NCBI RefSeq assembly: GCF_025264625.1
Contig: NZ_CP093313.1
Span: 6,572,001-6,636,000, forward strand
Direction of reading: 5' to 3'
From: Occallatibacter riparius
Lineage (GTDB): Bacteria; Acidobacteriota; Terriglobia; Terriglobales; Acidobacteriaceae
DNA length: 64,000 bases
A program made the position numbers and the translations under genes. This document shows positions 1 through 8,623 of the stretch, in pieces. Below the pieces are notes generated by a model. It saw nothing but the letters and a program-made list of their open reading frames with translations. It ran no database searches and had not been told where the DNA came from. Each line of letters starts with the position of its first letter. The first letter of the stretch is position 1.

Positions 1-852
1 TCCAGTGACGACGTTACTGTTCTGTCGGGGCCGCCTTGGTGGAGCACGGGCCACGTGATTACTCTATTATCGGCTCTGTTGCTGACGATCCTCGCGGGTG
101 CCTTCATATATCATCGGGTGCAAAACTGGCGGCTGCGCGCCATCCTGGGCGAACGCGAACGGCTGGCCCATGAGATGCACGACACTCTCGCGCAGAGCTT
201 CGCTGGAATCGGCTTCCAGTTGCAGGCCATCCAGAACGGATTGCCGGCTCAGGAATCAACGCTGCACAAACAGCTTGAGTTCGCCAGCAATCTCGTCCAC
301 CACAGCCACGAAGAGGCACGCCGCAGCATCGCGATGTTGCGCACAGAGGCACTGGAGTCAGAGGATTTGCTCTCTGCCCTCGATCGCAACGCGCGGTCAT
401 TAGTCGAGGGAGGTTCGATACGGGTCGTTTCGGAATCTTCAGGCGAGCCGCGAGCAATCCCCCTGCGTATTGCCGATGCTTTTTTCCGCGTGGGAATGGA
501 ATCAATCGCCAACTCCATCCGCCACGCCAGTCCAAGTGAATTACGCATCCGGATCCTCTACGGCGAGAACACGGCGTGTCTGCGCATTGAAGATGATGGC
601 TGTGGGTTCGTGCCGGGCGATGGCCTGAAAGGTTTTGGCATTCGAGGGATGCGCCTTCGTGCACAGGGGGTGTCGGCGAACTTCCGGCTTCACAGCACAC
701 CGGGAGAGGGCACACGCGTCGAAGTCGAGGCGCCTCTTCCTCCGCGTCTCACCTTCTCCACAATGCCCAAACTGTTATGGAAGTTTTTAATGGAGTTCTG
801 GAATGGCGTCCAATCTTCGAAACTCTCCAATTCGCATTCTTATCGTGGATGA
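1..852 (+). CDS. Sensor histidine kinase, C-terminal part (gene starts before the window)
   Basis: The reading frame is open from base 1, so the true start lies upstream. A stretch reading PPWWSTGHV is followed by one membrane helix, as where a periplasmic Y_Y_Y/propeller sensor region ends in such kinases. Next come a HisKA_3 dimerisation box (HEMHDTLAQSFAG, with the phosphorylated His) and a HATPase_c domain with N-box (ESIANSIRHA), DDGCGF and GIRGM motifs. The last 50 bases overlap the response regulator gene, so the two should form a two-component system. The propeller sensor is inferred, since that part is not in the window. The ligand is unknown; the neighbouring glycosidase suggests a sugar or polysaccharide signal. 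Confidence 0.88.
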   Translation, partial: SSDDVTVLSGPPWWSTGHVITLLSALLLTILAGAFIYHRVQNWRLRAILGERERLAHEMHDTLAQSFAGIGFQLQAIQNGLPAQESTLHKQLEFASNLVHHSHEEARRSIAMLRTEALESEDLLSALDRNARSLVEGGSIRVVSESSGEPRAIPLRIADAFFRVGMESIANSIRHASPSELRIRILYGENTACLRIEDDGCGFVPGDGLKGFGIRGMRLRAQGVSANFRLHSTPGEGTRVEVEAPLPPRLTFSTMPKLLWKFLMEFWNGVQSSKLSNSHSYRG

Positions 853-1447
853 TCACCCCGTCGTGCTTGCCGGACTTACCAGCATGCTCAGCTCCCAACC
901 GGATTTCGAGGTGGTGGGTTCCGCATCCAGCGGCGAGGAAGCTTTGCAAATGCTTCGTTTGCAAACCGCTGACATATTGCTGCTCGATCTGCGCATGCCC
1001 GGAATGAACGGAATTGAGACGCTGGTTGCGCTCCGGGCCAATCACATTGCTGTACGCAGCATTATTCTCACCAGCTTTGAAACAGACGAAGATATCTATC
1101 GTTCCGTGCAGGCGGGCGCACAGGGCTACCTTCTGAAAGGGGCCCCTCAAGCGCACATGATCGAGGCGATCCATGCGGTCTGTAACGGCAAGCGCTACTT
1201 CCCCAGCAATATTGCGGCCCGTCTTGCCGAACGGCTCATGCGATCTGAGCTCACAGCCCGGGAACACGAGGTGCTCCAGATGCTGGCGCGCGGTCTCACG
1301 AACAAGGAGATCGGCAGCGTGCTGCAGATTAGCGGCAACACCGTCCGAAACCATGTAAATAGCATTATCGAAAAGCTCGATGTGTCCGACAGAACCGAGG
1401 CCGCCATGACCGCCGTGCAGCGCGGCCTCATCGAGATTTCTCATTGA
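803..1447 (+). CDS. NarL/LuxR-family response regulator
   Basis: A 214-residue protein has an N-terminal receiver domain (VDDHPVVLAG near residue 15, phospho-acceptor Asp62 in LLLDLRMPG) and a C-terminal LuxR-type helix-turn-helix (about residues 145-210, with LTAREHEVLQMLARGLTNKE). It is the expected output partner of a HisKA_3 kinase, and its start lies 50 bases inside the kinase gene, pointing to translational coupling. Asp62 phosphorylation should promote dimerisation and DNA binding. Targets are not visible; the GH127-like gene 143 bases downstream on the same strand is the nearest candidate. Confidence 0.93.
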   Translation: MASNLRNSPIRILIVDDHPVVLAGLTSMLSSQPDFEVVGSASSGEEALQMLRLQTADILLLDLRMPGMNGIETLVALRANHIAVRSIILTSFETDEDIYRSVQAGAQGYLLKGAPQAHMIEAIHAVCNGKRYFPSNIAARLAERLMRSELTAREHEVLQMLARGLTNKEIGSVLQISGNTVRNHVNSIIEKLDVSDRTEAAMTAVQRGLIEISH

Positions 1448-1590
1448 GCAGATAACCATGTAGCCGCGGGCGATACGGTTCTCATGGACTGACGTACCAA
1501 CCGTCCTGATTCCGCCTAGAACATCTGTACCATGCGAAAGAAAGGTGCGACTGCATAGAATTTTGTGCAGGCACATCCCAGGAGCTCGTC

Positions 1591-3654
1591 TTGCTTTCTA
1601 TGTCCGATTTCAGGTTTTCGCGCCGCGGTTTTCTGCATCGCTTCAGCATCCTTGGGCTCTCTGGCTCGTTCGCTCTCAAGCACGCCTTGGCGTTGTCGAC
1701 TGATGATGAGAGCGCAACAAAGGCAGCCAACAAGGTTGTGAAGAATCGAGCCCCTCTGGCGCCGAATGCATTCTACTTCCTGCCTCTCGGGTCCGTCCGC
1801 CCGTCGGGCTGGTTGAAAAACCAGTTGGAGATCCAAGCAAGCGGCCTGGGTGGCCACCTCGACGAAACGTGGGCGGATGTGGGTCCGAACAGCGGCTGGC
1901 TCGGTGGCAAAGGCGAGTCATGGGAGCGCGGTCCCTACTTCCTGGACGGCCTTGTGCCTCTGGCGTGGACACTCAACGATCAGCGCCTTCAGGCGAAGGC
2001 TCACCGATTCATCGACTGGACTCTCAAGAACCAGGCGGCCAATGGAATGATCGGCCCCGCCTCAAACAACGACTGGTGGCCGCGCTACGTGATGCTCAAG
2101 GCGCTCACGCAGTATCAGGAATACACGTCCGATCCGCGCGTCATACCGCTCATGGACCGCTACTTCCGCTATCAGCTTGGTGAGCTGCCCAAGCGCCCAC
2201 TGCGCGACTGGGGCAAATTCCGCTGGCAGGATGAGTTGCTCAGTGTTCTCTGGCTCTACAACCGAACTGGATCCGCCTACCTGCTAGACCTGGCACGCAT
2301 GCTTCGCTCGCAGGGGTACGACTGGGTTGCCGAATTTGCCGACTTCAAGTACACGCAGAGAATTACACGCGACTTCATCAAGCTGGATGAGGACCACGGT
2401 CTGCGCGACATCTCCCTCGCCACACACGGAGTGAATAATGGCCAGGCGATAAAGACCGGCCCCGTGTGGTCAGTGGTTTCAGGCGATCGCAACGACGCGG
2501 CAGCGGCATCTCGTATGATTTCCGAGTTGGACAAGTATCACGGCTTACCGAACGGCATGTTCTCCTGCGACGAGCATCTGGCCGGGCTCGACCCCTCTCA
2601 AGGATCAGAGCTCTGCACGGTGGTCGAGTACATGTTCTCACTCGAAAACTCGCTCGCCATCACCGGGGAAGCTGCACTCGGCGACAGGCTCGAAAAGCTT
2701 GCCTTCAATGCCCTGCCTGGCACCTTCACAGACGATATGTGGGCTCACCAGTACAACCAGCAGCCGAACCAGGTGGAGTGCAGTCTCCACCACAAGCCTT
2801 GGACCACTGACGGCCCGGAATCAAACCTGTTCGGCCTCGAGCCGAACTTCGGCTGCTGCACTGCCAACTTCCATCAGGGCTGGCCCAAGCTGGTCAACAG
2901 TCTTTTCATGCTCTCGTCCTCAGGGGTCTCCGACGCTGGCGATGGCATCGTCGCCGCGGTGTATGCGCCTTGCGAAGTGCGGACCGTGCTGCGTCAAACG
3001 CCGCTCCACATCGTGGAGGAAACCGGCTACCCATTCAATGGAAAGATTCGGATCACCGTGAATCCCGCCTCACCGCTGGCATTTCCTCTACATCTGCGCA
3101 TCCCGGCCTGGGCCACTGGAGCTACGGTGCAAGTCAACGGACAATCTCAACCCCAGCCCACACCCGGAGCCTTCGCGCGCATTGAGCGGACCTGGCGGCC
3201 TGGCGATCGGGTGGAGATTGCCTTCCCCATGAAGCCGCGCGTTTCCCGCTGGTTCAACGACTCAGTGGCCGTCGAGCGGGGGCCTTTGCTCTTCTCATAT
3301 GGGATTGGAGAGACCTGGGTGAAGCTGGCCGACCGCGGCATGACGGCTGACTGGCAGGTGTTTCCTTCCACCCAGTGGAACTATGCGCTCAGAGTCGACA
3401 CCGATGATCCGTCGTCCTCGATCGAAGTACACGAAACCGCCGTGGAGGACAACGTATTTAGCGAGAAGCATGCTCCAGTCCGTCTCCGCGTAAATGCGCG
3501 AAAGGTCCCATCTTGGCGGGCCGAGGACGGGGTTGCAGATGCTGTGCCCAAGAGCCCAGTGTCCAGCACCGAGCCTGACGAGAAAATCGATATGCTTCCC
3601 TACGCTGCTGCGAAGCTGCGAATCTCTGCTTTCCCACTCGTGAAGAGTGAGTGA
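1591..3654 (+). CDS. Tat-exported GH127-like glycoside hydrolase (DUF1680, beta-L-arabinofuranosidase family)
   Basis: A 687-residue protein starts with a twin-arginine signal (SRRGFL near residues 10-14, then a hydrophobic stretch ending ALKHALA). The body matches the DUF1680/GH127 fold. In characterised members a Glu-x-Cys and a Cys-Cys pair bind zinc and one Cys is the nucleophile. Here E340-L-C342 and C422-C423 (FGCCTANFHQGWPKL) fit that set, and D327/E328 in CDEHLAG is a possible acid/base. The TTG start at 1591 has GGAG 6 bases upstream; an ATG at 1600 is the alternative. It probably removes beta-L-arabinofuranosyl residues in the periplasm or outside the cell. Other DUF1680 families cut different sugars, so the substrate is uncertain. 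Confidence 0.85.
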   Translation: MLSMSDFRFSRRGFLHRFSILGLSGSFALKHALALSTDDESATKAANKVVKNRAPLAPNAFYFLPLGSVRPSGWLKNQLEIQASGLGGHLDETWADVGPNSGWLGGKGESWERGPYFLDGLVPLAWTLNDQRLQAKAHRFIDWTLKNQAANGMIGPASNNDWWPRYVMLKALTQYQEYTSDPRVIPLMDRYFRYQLGELPKRPLRDWGKFRWQDELLSVLWLYNRTGSAYLLDLARMLRSQGYDWVAEFADFKYTQRITRDFIKLDEDHGLRDISLATHGVNNGQAIKTGPVWSVVSGDRNDAAAASRMISELDKYHGLPNGMFSCDEHLAGLDPSQGSELCTVVEYMFSLENSLAITGEAALGDRLEKLAFNALPGTFTDDMWAHQYNQQPNQVECSLHHKPWTTDGPESNLFGLEPNFGCCTANFHQGWPKLVNSLFMLSSSGVSDAGDGIVAAVYAPCEVRTVLRQTPLHIVEETGYPFNGKIRITVNPASPLAFPLHLRIPAWATGATVQVNGQSQPQPTPGAFARIERTWRPGDRVEIAFPMKPRVSRWFNDSVAVERGPLLFSYGIGETWVKLADRGMTADWQVFPSTQWNYALRVDTDDPSSSIEVHETAVEDNVFSEKHAPVRLRVNARKVPSWRAEDGVADAVPKSPVSSTEPDEKIDMLPYAAAKLRISAFPLVKSE

Positions 3655-3688
3655 GTTGCACCTCTTGCCCGCTGCCCGAACCATGCTA

Positions 3689-3737
3689 TGCAGCGGAGAA
3701 CTCTCCTCGCGGTGGGCGAGGAGGGCTCTCCGCTGCA
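3689..3737 (+). terminator. Long hairpin after the GH127-like gene, probable terminator or mRNA 3' stabiliser
   Basis: Two 22-base arms (3689-3710 and 3716-3737) pair almost completely around the 5-base loop GGTGG. The hairpin begins 35 bases after the stop codon of the GH127-like gene. There is no run of T after the stem, so classical intrinsic termination is uncertain; it may protect the 3' end of the mRNA. Confidence 0.55.
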
Positions 3738-4051
3738 TCGTGGCAGCGTCCCCTCAGTCCTCACCGGCCGAGCGGTGCGAGGTAGTTGCCGTGCTCCCTT
3801 GCGATTTGATCGCATGGTTCATGATTGGGTCAGTGTCGGCGCGTAGCTGTCGATTTCGGCTCAACAAGCCCGCTTGACAAGTGCAGTGAATACCGGCACC
3901 GTCCGCGTATGTGAACGAGAAGCTCTGCGTCATCCAAAATCATTCTTATTGATTTAAGACACTCTAGACGGACAATCTCCTGGCTAGGTCGGCTGCGACC
4001 ACTATCGGTGGAGCAGTTGATGTATATCTGTTAAATTATGGAGCCTGAACA
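3738..4051. other. Intergenic stretch without a recognisable gene
   Basis: Between the long hairpin and tRNA-Arg I see no reading frame with a plausible start and no known RNA motif. The right part (about 3940-4040) is richer in A and T than its surroundings. Confidence 0.5.
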
Positions 4052-4128
4052 TGGTAGGCGAGGCAGGGCTCGAACCTGCAACCCCCGGCTTAGAAGGCCG
4101 GTGCTCTATCCAGTTGAGCTACTCGCCC
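4052..4128 (-). tRNA. tRNA-Arg (anticodon TCT)
   Basis: Read on the minus strand, the sequence folds into a full cloverleaf. The acceptor stem is GGGCGAG/CTCGCCT, the anticodon loop CTTCTAA sits on a CCGGC/GCCGG stem, and the T-loop is TTCGAGC. The 3' CCA is encoded. Confidence 0.97.
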
Positions 4129-4266
4129 GTATCTCCATTGTAGCCGCTGGCCGTAACGTTAGGCGCGCAATGCCAGCCCCCTCAGACGTTCGTGCTGGGA
4201 TGTCAGCGGGCTGCAGGGGCATTCGCCTGGTACAAGACAAGCTGAAAAATGCTAGAAAATTAATCT

Positions 4267-4695
4267 ATGTTCAACCAGAAGCAGATGCTCACGCCTCGAG
4301 AAGCCGCACGCCTCCTCGGAATCAGCTACCCCACGATCAAGAACTGGATATTGTCGGGCAAGCTCAAGACCACCACTACCGCCGGTGGCCATCATCGAGT
4401 TTCATTCGCGAGCCTTAAGCCGTTTGTTGAAAAGGATGCTCTGAAACCCGAAGCTCGATCTCGCGAGAGGTACCGCAGAGTCAGTGGTAGAAACCAGCTA
4501 GCTGGGAGAGTCGTGAGCATTCGAATTGTTGGCTTGTTAGCTGAGGTCATTCTCGCTGTCGGCGATGCCACCGTCACCTCAATCATCACGGCGGGAGCAG
4601 TACGTGAGATGGGACTGAAGAAGGGCGACCATGCCGCAGCGCTTATCAAATCTACTGATGTGATGATCGAGCGCCTTGATCAGGCGGCGCTATAG
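4267..4695 (+). CDS. HTH (MerR/excisionase-type) - TOBE domain regulator, putative molybdate/tungstate sensor
   Basis: A 142-residue protein has an N-terminal winged-helix DNA-binding region of the MerR/excisionase kind (LTPREAARLLGISYPTIKNW, then TTTTAGGHHRV). A basic linker follows, then a C-terminal TOBE (mop-like) domain, about residues 78-140 (LAGRVVSIRIVGLLAEVILA...SIITAGAVREMGLKKGD). TOBE domains of this type bind molybdate or tungstate in ModE, ModC and Mop proteins. A one-component oxyanion-responsive regulator is therefore inferred. It lies 151 bases upstream of the TonB-dependent receptor gene, whose promoter has a perfect inverted repeat. No mod transporter genes are in the window, so the ligand remains unproven. 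Confidence 0.82.
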   Translation: MFNQKQMLTPREAARLLGISYPTIKNWILSGKLKTTTTAGGHHRVSFASLKPFVEKDALKPEARSRERYRRVSGRNQLAGRVVSIRIVGLLAEVILAVGDATVTSIITAGAVREMGLKKGDHAAALIKSTDVMIERLDQAAL

Positions 4696-4722
4696 CAGCG
4701 CTCAAAGGCGCGGCCCTGTTTC

Positions 4723-4751
4723 TTGACTATACGATTTAATGTGTATAAATT
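4723..4751 (+). promoter_or_regulatory. Putative sigma-70 promoter of the receptor gene
   Basis: TTGACT (4723-4728) and TAAATT (4746-4751) are separated by 17 bases; TATAAA at 4744 is an alternative -10. The element lies about 95 bases before the receptor start codon and just after the stop codon of the HTH-TOBE regulator. Confidence 0.5.
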
Positions 4752-4766
4752 CGCCATATCGGCGAA
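4750..4766. promoter_or_regulatory. Perfect inverted repeat at the predicted transcription start, putative operator
   Basis: TTCGCC-ATATC-GGCGAA is a perfect 6-bp inverted repeat with a 5-base centre. It covers the position where transcription from the promoter just upstream should begin, so bound protein would block initiation. The adjacent HTH-TOBE regulator is the obvious candidate, but this is inference from position only. Confidence 0.4.
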
Positions 4767-4846
4767 CTCCTTCCTACGCAGTTGCCAATCGACTAGCATG
4801 AGCCGCCTGCCGGAGACCCGCCAATTCTCAATAGCCCGGAGGCCGA

Positions 4847-7800
4847 ATGCTCGGAGCTTCTCTTCGCTCACGTGAGGTGGCTTTCGTTGTGATGCTCTGT
4901 TCCACCTTCCTGGCCTCAGGCTCCGCCCTTGCGCAAATCTCGGCAAATTTGTCCGGTCGGATCGCCGATCCCACTGGAGCAGCGATCGCAGGGGCTACCA
5001 TCACCGCCAACAACGTCGACACAGGAATTTTTCGGAGTGTACTCACCGACTCCTCCGGCCACTACCAGATTCTTGAGCTTCCTGTAGGACGCTACGAGCT
5101 GCGCGCCAGTAAAGCAGGATTCGCCGAAGAAATACGGACTGGAATTTCTCTGGCCATCGGTCAAGTTGCGACCGTAAACCTGACCCTACAGATCGCGACG
5201 GTCAAGCAGCAGATCATAGTCACTGGGAACGTCCCCGTTGTCAACGCTGCGACACAGGAAATCTCCGGATTAGTGGGGGAAGAGCAGGTGAGAGACCTGC
5301 CCCTGAATGGACGCAGCTTCGACCTTCTGCTCACGCTCAACCCCGGCATCGTCAACGTCACATCGCAGAAAACCGGCGGCATCGGTGTATCCAATTCCAC
5401 CACGGGGAACAACTTCTCTGTTTCCGGAAACCGACCCCAGCAGAATCTGTTCCTTCTCAATGGCATCGAGTTCACCGGAGCGGCAGAAAACAACATGCAG
5501 CCCGGAGGTCCGAGCCAACAGTTGATCGGCGTGGAAGCTGTACGAGAGTTCAATGTGCTCCGCGACTCCTACGGCGCTGCATATGGCAAGCGGCCCGGCG
5601 CGCAGGTCATCATTGTCACGCAATCAGGCACCAACCAGCTGCACGGCTCCTTATACGAGTTTCTGCGCAACAATGCGTTCGATGCTCCTAACTATTTTGA
5701 CCAGGGTTCGGCACCACCGTTCCAACGCAATCAATTCGGAGCCGCGCTCGGCGGACCTCTGAAAAAGAACAAGGCCTTCCTCTTTGGAAACTACGAGGGA
5801 TTTCGTCAGAGTCTCCATCAAACTTCAGTCGCATTTGTACCCGACCTTGGATCACGTGCCGCGGCCGTGCCGAGTGTGCAACCGCTCCTGAACCTATGGG
5901 TCGCACCTCTGGCGGATGCGCCGAACTTCAACGGAATTGCGCAGGTCTTCGGCAGCCCTCTTCAAACCATTCGCGAGGACTTCGGAAGCGCGCGCTTCGA
6001 TCTTTCCTTTTCTCCTAAAGATGAGCTCTCCTCGGCCTACACCGTTGATGACGGCGGCGATGTCACGGCCACAATCGCCAATCCGTACAGTACTGACATA
6101 CTTACTCTCCGTGAGCAAGTGCTCAGCCTTGACGAGACGCACGTCTTTTCACCCAACGTGAACAACGTCGCACGCGTAGGCTACTCCCGCGCGGCTTACT
6201 TCTTCACCGGCGAGCCCACTCCGGGCACTCCCGCCGCTGACGTTCCCGGCTTCATCAGTGGACGACAGGTCGGAGCCGTCGTTGTGGGCGGCAGCGCGGC
6301 ATCCAATCCGCAGGCACAGATCGGGTTGGCCGGAAGCAACAACGGCAGCAATCTCCCCATTGTGCGCAACCTCTACACCTATGAGGATCTGGCGACCGTA
6401 TCGCACGGCGCGCACCAATGGATTTTCGGCGCGTGGTTTCAGAGCTTCCAATCCAACGAGACCATCAACCTCAGCCAATATGGACAGGCCACTTTTGCCA
6501 GCCTGAAAACCTTCCTCGCTGGAACCACGAGCAGCTTCCTCTACAGTCCTTCGCCAACTGAGATGAACTGGCGCTCCCTGTTCGGCGCAATACACGTGGA
6601 AGACGTGATTCGCCTCAACCCGCATCTGACGGTCAGCCTCGGCTTCCGCGGTGAGTTCTCAACGGGTTGGAATGAAGCGCATGGCCGCGCCGCCAACTAC
6701 ACGTTTACCGATGGAGTCATCTCCAGCCAGCCGCACATCGGCCACAACGCTTTTACAGAAAATAACGCGAAGTTCCTTCCGCAGCCGCGCATCGGACTTG
6801 CGTGGAATCCTCGTCACGAGAAGACCGTCATTCGCGCGGCCTTTGGCATTTACAACGAGCTGCTCGACGATCTCGGCTATCGCATGGATCAGAACGGGCC
6901 CTTCAATCCGACTTACAGCATCGCCGCGTTGCCCGTGTCCAGCCTGCCCATCAATCCAGCCGCTCCACCGCCCGCAAAGGCGCTGCTCGTACCAGGCGGC
7001 GTTCAGAACGATGCGCAAATGCCGATGCTGGTCTCCTATTCACTGCGCATAGAGCAAGAACTCACTCCCAACACCTCGTTCACGCTGGGCTATGTCGGCT
7101 CGCACGGCTACCATCAACTCATCGGAGTTGATCGCAATACGCCTATTCCGACGATATGTCCTGCGTCTCCGTGTCCTGCTGTCTATCCAGCGAACTTCCC
7201 TGCCCCGCTGGCGGGCTCTCCGGTTCCAGCCGGCACCTTCTACATCCCTGTAGGAACTCCAAAGGCGAACCCCACTCTCGCCAATACGTGGACATGGTTC
7301 TCCGAGGGGAACAGCAATTACAACGCGCTCCAGGCGGATGTAAATCACCGCTTCAGTGACAACCTGGCACTCCGCGGCGTCTACACATGGTCGAAGGCGC
7401 TCGACAACGGCGACTCGCTCAATGCAACTACCGCCGGCAATGCGCCCGGCCTTGTCTCCAATCCTTACGATCTGCACGCAGATTGGGGACCAGCCACCTA
7501 CGACGTCCGGCACATCGGCGTTTTGAGCGCAGTCTATATGCTTCCGTTCGGCCGCGGGAAAATGTTTGCCAATCAGCTTCACGGTTTCGCAAATTGGGCG
7601 GCTGGCGGATGGTCTGTAAACAGCATTGCGACCGTCCAATCAGGCTTTCCACTCACACCGCAACTCAGCTATAACCCATCGAACAATGGCGATACGCGCA
7701 ATCCGGTAAGGCCATTCGTCAATCCCGATTTTCACGGGCACATCATCCTCGGCAAGCCCGAACAGTGGTTCGATCCGAACGCCTTCCTCGCCCCCCCCCC

Positions 7801-8074
7801 TAACAGCGGCTTTTTCGGCAATCTCGGCAGGGACACGCTGACGGGACCCGGCCTCGGCACCTGGGACTTCTCAACGCTGAAAAACAGCCATATACGCGAG
7901 CGCCTCGCGATCCAATTCCGAGCCGAGATCTTCAATCTCCTCAACCGCGCCAACTTCAACACGCCGAACCTGATCGTCTTCACGCCAACAGGCGTCTCCG
8001 GCACAGCCGGAGCAATCACCAGCACCTCGACCAGTTCCCGGCAGGTCCAGTTCGCCCTCAAGCTTCTCTGGTAA
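4847..8074 (+). CDS. TonB-dependent receptor, Oar-like, with carboxypeptidase-regulatory-like domain
   Basis: A 1,075-residue outer-membrane protein. A Sec signal (about residues 1-30, ending ASGSALA) is followed by a CarboxypepD_reg-like beta-sandwich (about 33-115), a plug domain (about 125-270, containing VRDLPLNGRSFDLLLTLNPG), then a beta-barrel ending in the aromatic-terminated strand FALKLLW. This architecture is abundant in Acidobacteriota and related to Myxococcus Oar; it should import or bind large nutrients with TonB energy. GGAGG lies 4 bases before the ATG. Nearby glycoside hydrolases suggest oligosaccharides, though the adjacent HTH-TOBE regulator could indicate a metal-linked ligand. 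A run of ten C at 7791-7800 lies inside the barrel region. Confidence 0.92.
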   Translation: MLGASLRSREVAFVVMLCSTFLASGSALAQISANLSGRIADPTGAAIAGATITANNVDTGIFRSVLTDSSGHYQILELPVGRYELRASKAGFAEEIRTGISLAIGQVATVNLTLQIATVKQQIIVTGNVPVVNAATQEISGLVGEEQVRDLPLNGRSFDLLLTLNPGIVNVTSQKTGGIGVSNSTTGNNFSVSGNRPQQNLFLLNGIEFTGAAENNMQPGGPSQQLIGVEAVREFNVLRDSYGAAYGKRPGAQVIIVTQSGTNQLHGSLYEFLRNNAFDAPNYFDQGSAPPFQRNQFGAALGGPLKKNKAFLFGNYEGFRQSLHQTSVAFVPDLGSRAAAVPSVQPLLNLWVAPLADAPNFNGIAQVFGSPLQTIREDFGSARFDLSFSPKDELSSAYTVDDGGDVTATIANPYSTDILTLREQVLSLDETHVFSPNVNNVARVGYSRAAYFFTGEPTPGTPAADVPGFISGRQVGAVVVGGSAASNPQAQIGLAGSNNGSNLPIVRNLYTYEDLATVSHGAHQWIFGAWFQSFQSNETINLSQYGQATFASLKTFLAGTTSSFLYSPSPTEMNWRSLFGAIHVEDVIRLNPHLTVSLGFRGEFSTGWNEAHGRAANYTFTDGVISSQPHIGHNAFTENNAKFLPQPRIGLAWNPRHEKTVIRAAFGIYNELLDDLGYRMDQNGPFNPTYSIAALPVSSLPINPAAPPPAKALLVPGGVQNDAQMPMLVSYSLRIEQELTPNTSFTLGYVGSHGYHQLIGVDRNTPIPTICPASPCPAVYPANFPAPLAGSPVPAGTFYIPVGTPKANPTLANTWTWFSEGNSNYNALQADVNHRFSDNLALRGVYTWSKALDNGDSLNATTAGNAPGLVSNPYDLHADWGPATYDVRHIGVLSAVYMLPFGRGKMFANQLHGFANWAAGGWSVNSIATVQSGFPLTPQLSYNPSNNGDTRNPVRPFVNPDFHGHIILGKPEQWFDPNAFLAPPPNSGFFGNLGRDTLTGPGLGTWDFSTLKNSHIRERLAIQFRAEIFNLLNRANFNTPNLIVFTPTGVSGTAGAITSTSTSSRQVQFALKLLW
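7791..7800. repeat. C10 homopolymer inside the receptor gene
   Basis: Ten consecutive C encode part of AFLAPPPNS in the receptor barrel. Gain or loss of one C would frameshift the last 90 or so codons. It could be a slippage site or a spot prone to sequencing error; the frame is intact here. Confidence 0.75.
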
Positions 8075-8242
8075 TCTGACTGGCCGTTTGCGGCTCCAGG
8101 GAGGTCTCCGGAAGCCGGTCGCAACTTCGCCCACGGTTTCGTACGCGCTGATGCTCCAAAGAGCGGGCGGGAGCCCTTCCGAGAGAGCCTGCAGAAACTG
8201 CGATGTTTGGAAATCTAAAGAGATGGATGGTCGGGATAGGTA

Positions 8243-8319
8243 TGGTCGGGGCGGAGGGATTCGAACCCCCGACCCTCTGCTCCCAAAGCAGATGCGCTAC
8301 CAGACTGCGCTACGCCCCG
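8243..8319 (-). tRNA. tRNA-Pro (anticodon TGG)
   Basis: The minus strand gives a full cloverleaf with a CGGGGCG/CGCCCCG acceptor stem, anticodon loop TTTGGGA, T-loop TTCGAAT and an encoded CCA. No gene is seen in the 168 bases between the receptor stop and this tRNA. Confidence 0.97.
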
Positions 8320-8435
8320 ACTATCTTCCGATTGTATCGCGAAAGCTCTCGCCATTTGCCCCGCGCAAGCACGTAAACTGAGCAATCCGCGGGCTTTCCC
8401 GACATGCTCGATCGATGCTACAATCGAAGGATTAC

Positions 8436-8511
8436 GGCGGCTATAGTTCAGAGGCAGAACGCCTGACTGTGGCTCAGGATGTCGTGGGTTCGATCCCCAC
8501 TAGCCGCCCCA
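8436..8511 (+). tRNA. tRNA-His (anticodon GTG)
   Basis: The cloverleaf has the extra G-1 that marks tRNA-His (8436) opposite discriminator C73 (8508). The acceptor stem is GCGGCTA/TAGCCGC, the anticodon loop is CTGTGGC on a CCTGA/TCAGG stem, and CCA is encoded at 8509-8511. Confidence 0.97.
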
Positions 8512-8623
8512 ATTAATAATTAGTAATTTACTTCGGTCACTCCCTCCCAGTGAGCAATATCGGACAATGAATGACTGATCCTGATGCTCAGGACGCAGCC
8601 TCACGCGATCGTCGCACAACCGC

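Noticed and set aside
4267..4695. Excisionase of an integrated element next to tRNA-Arg
   Set aside because: The HTH is of the same superfamily, but a TOBE domain follows and no integrase or attachment-site repeat is nearby.
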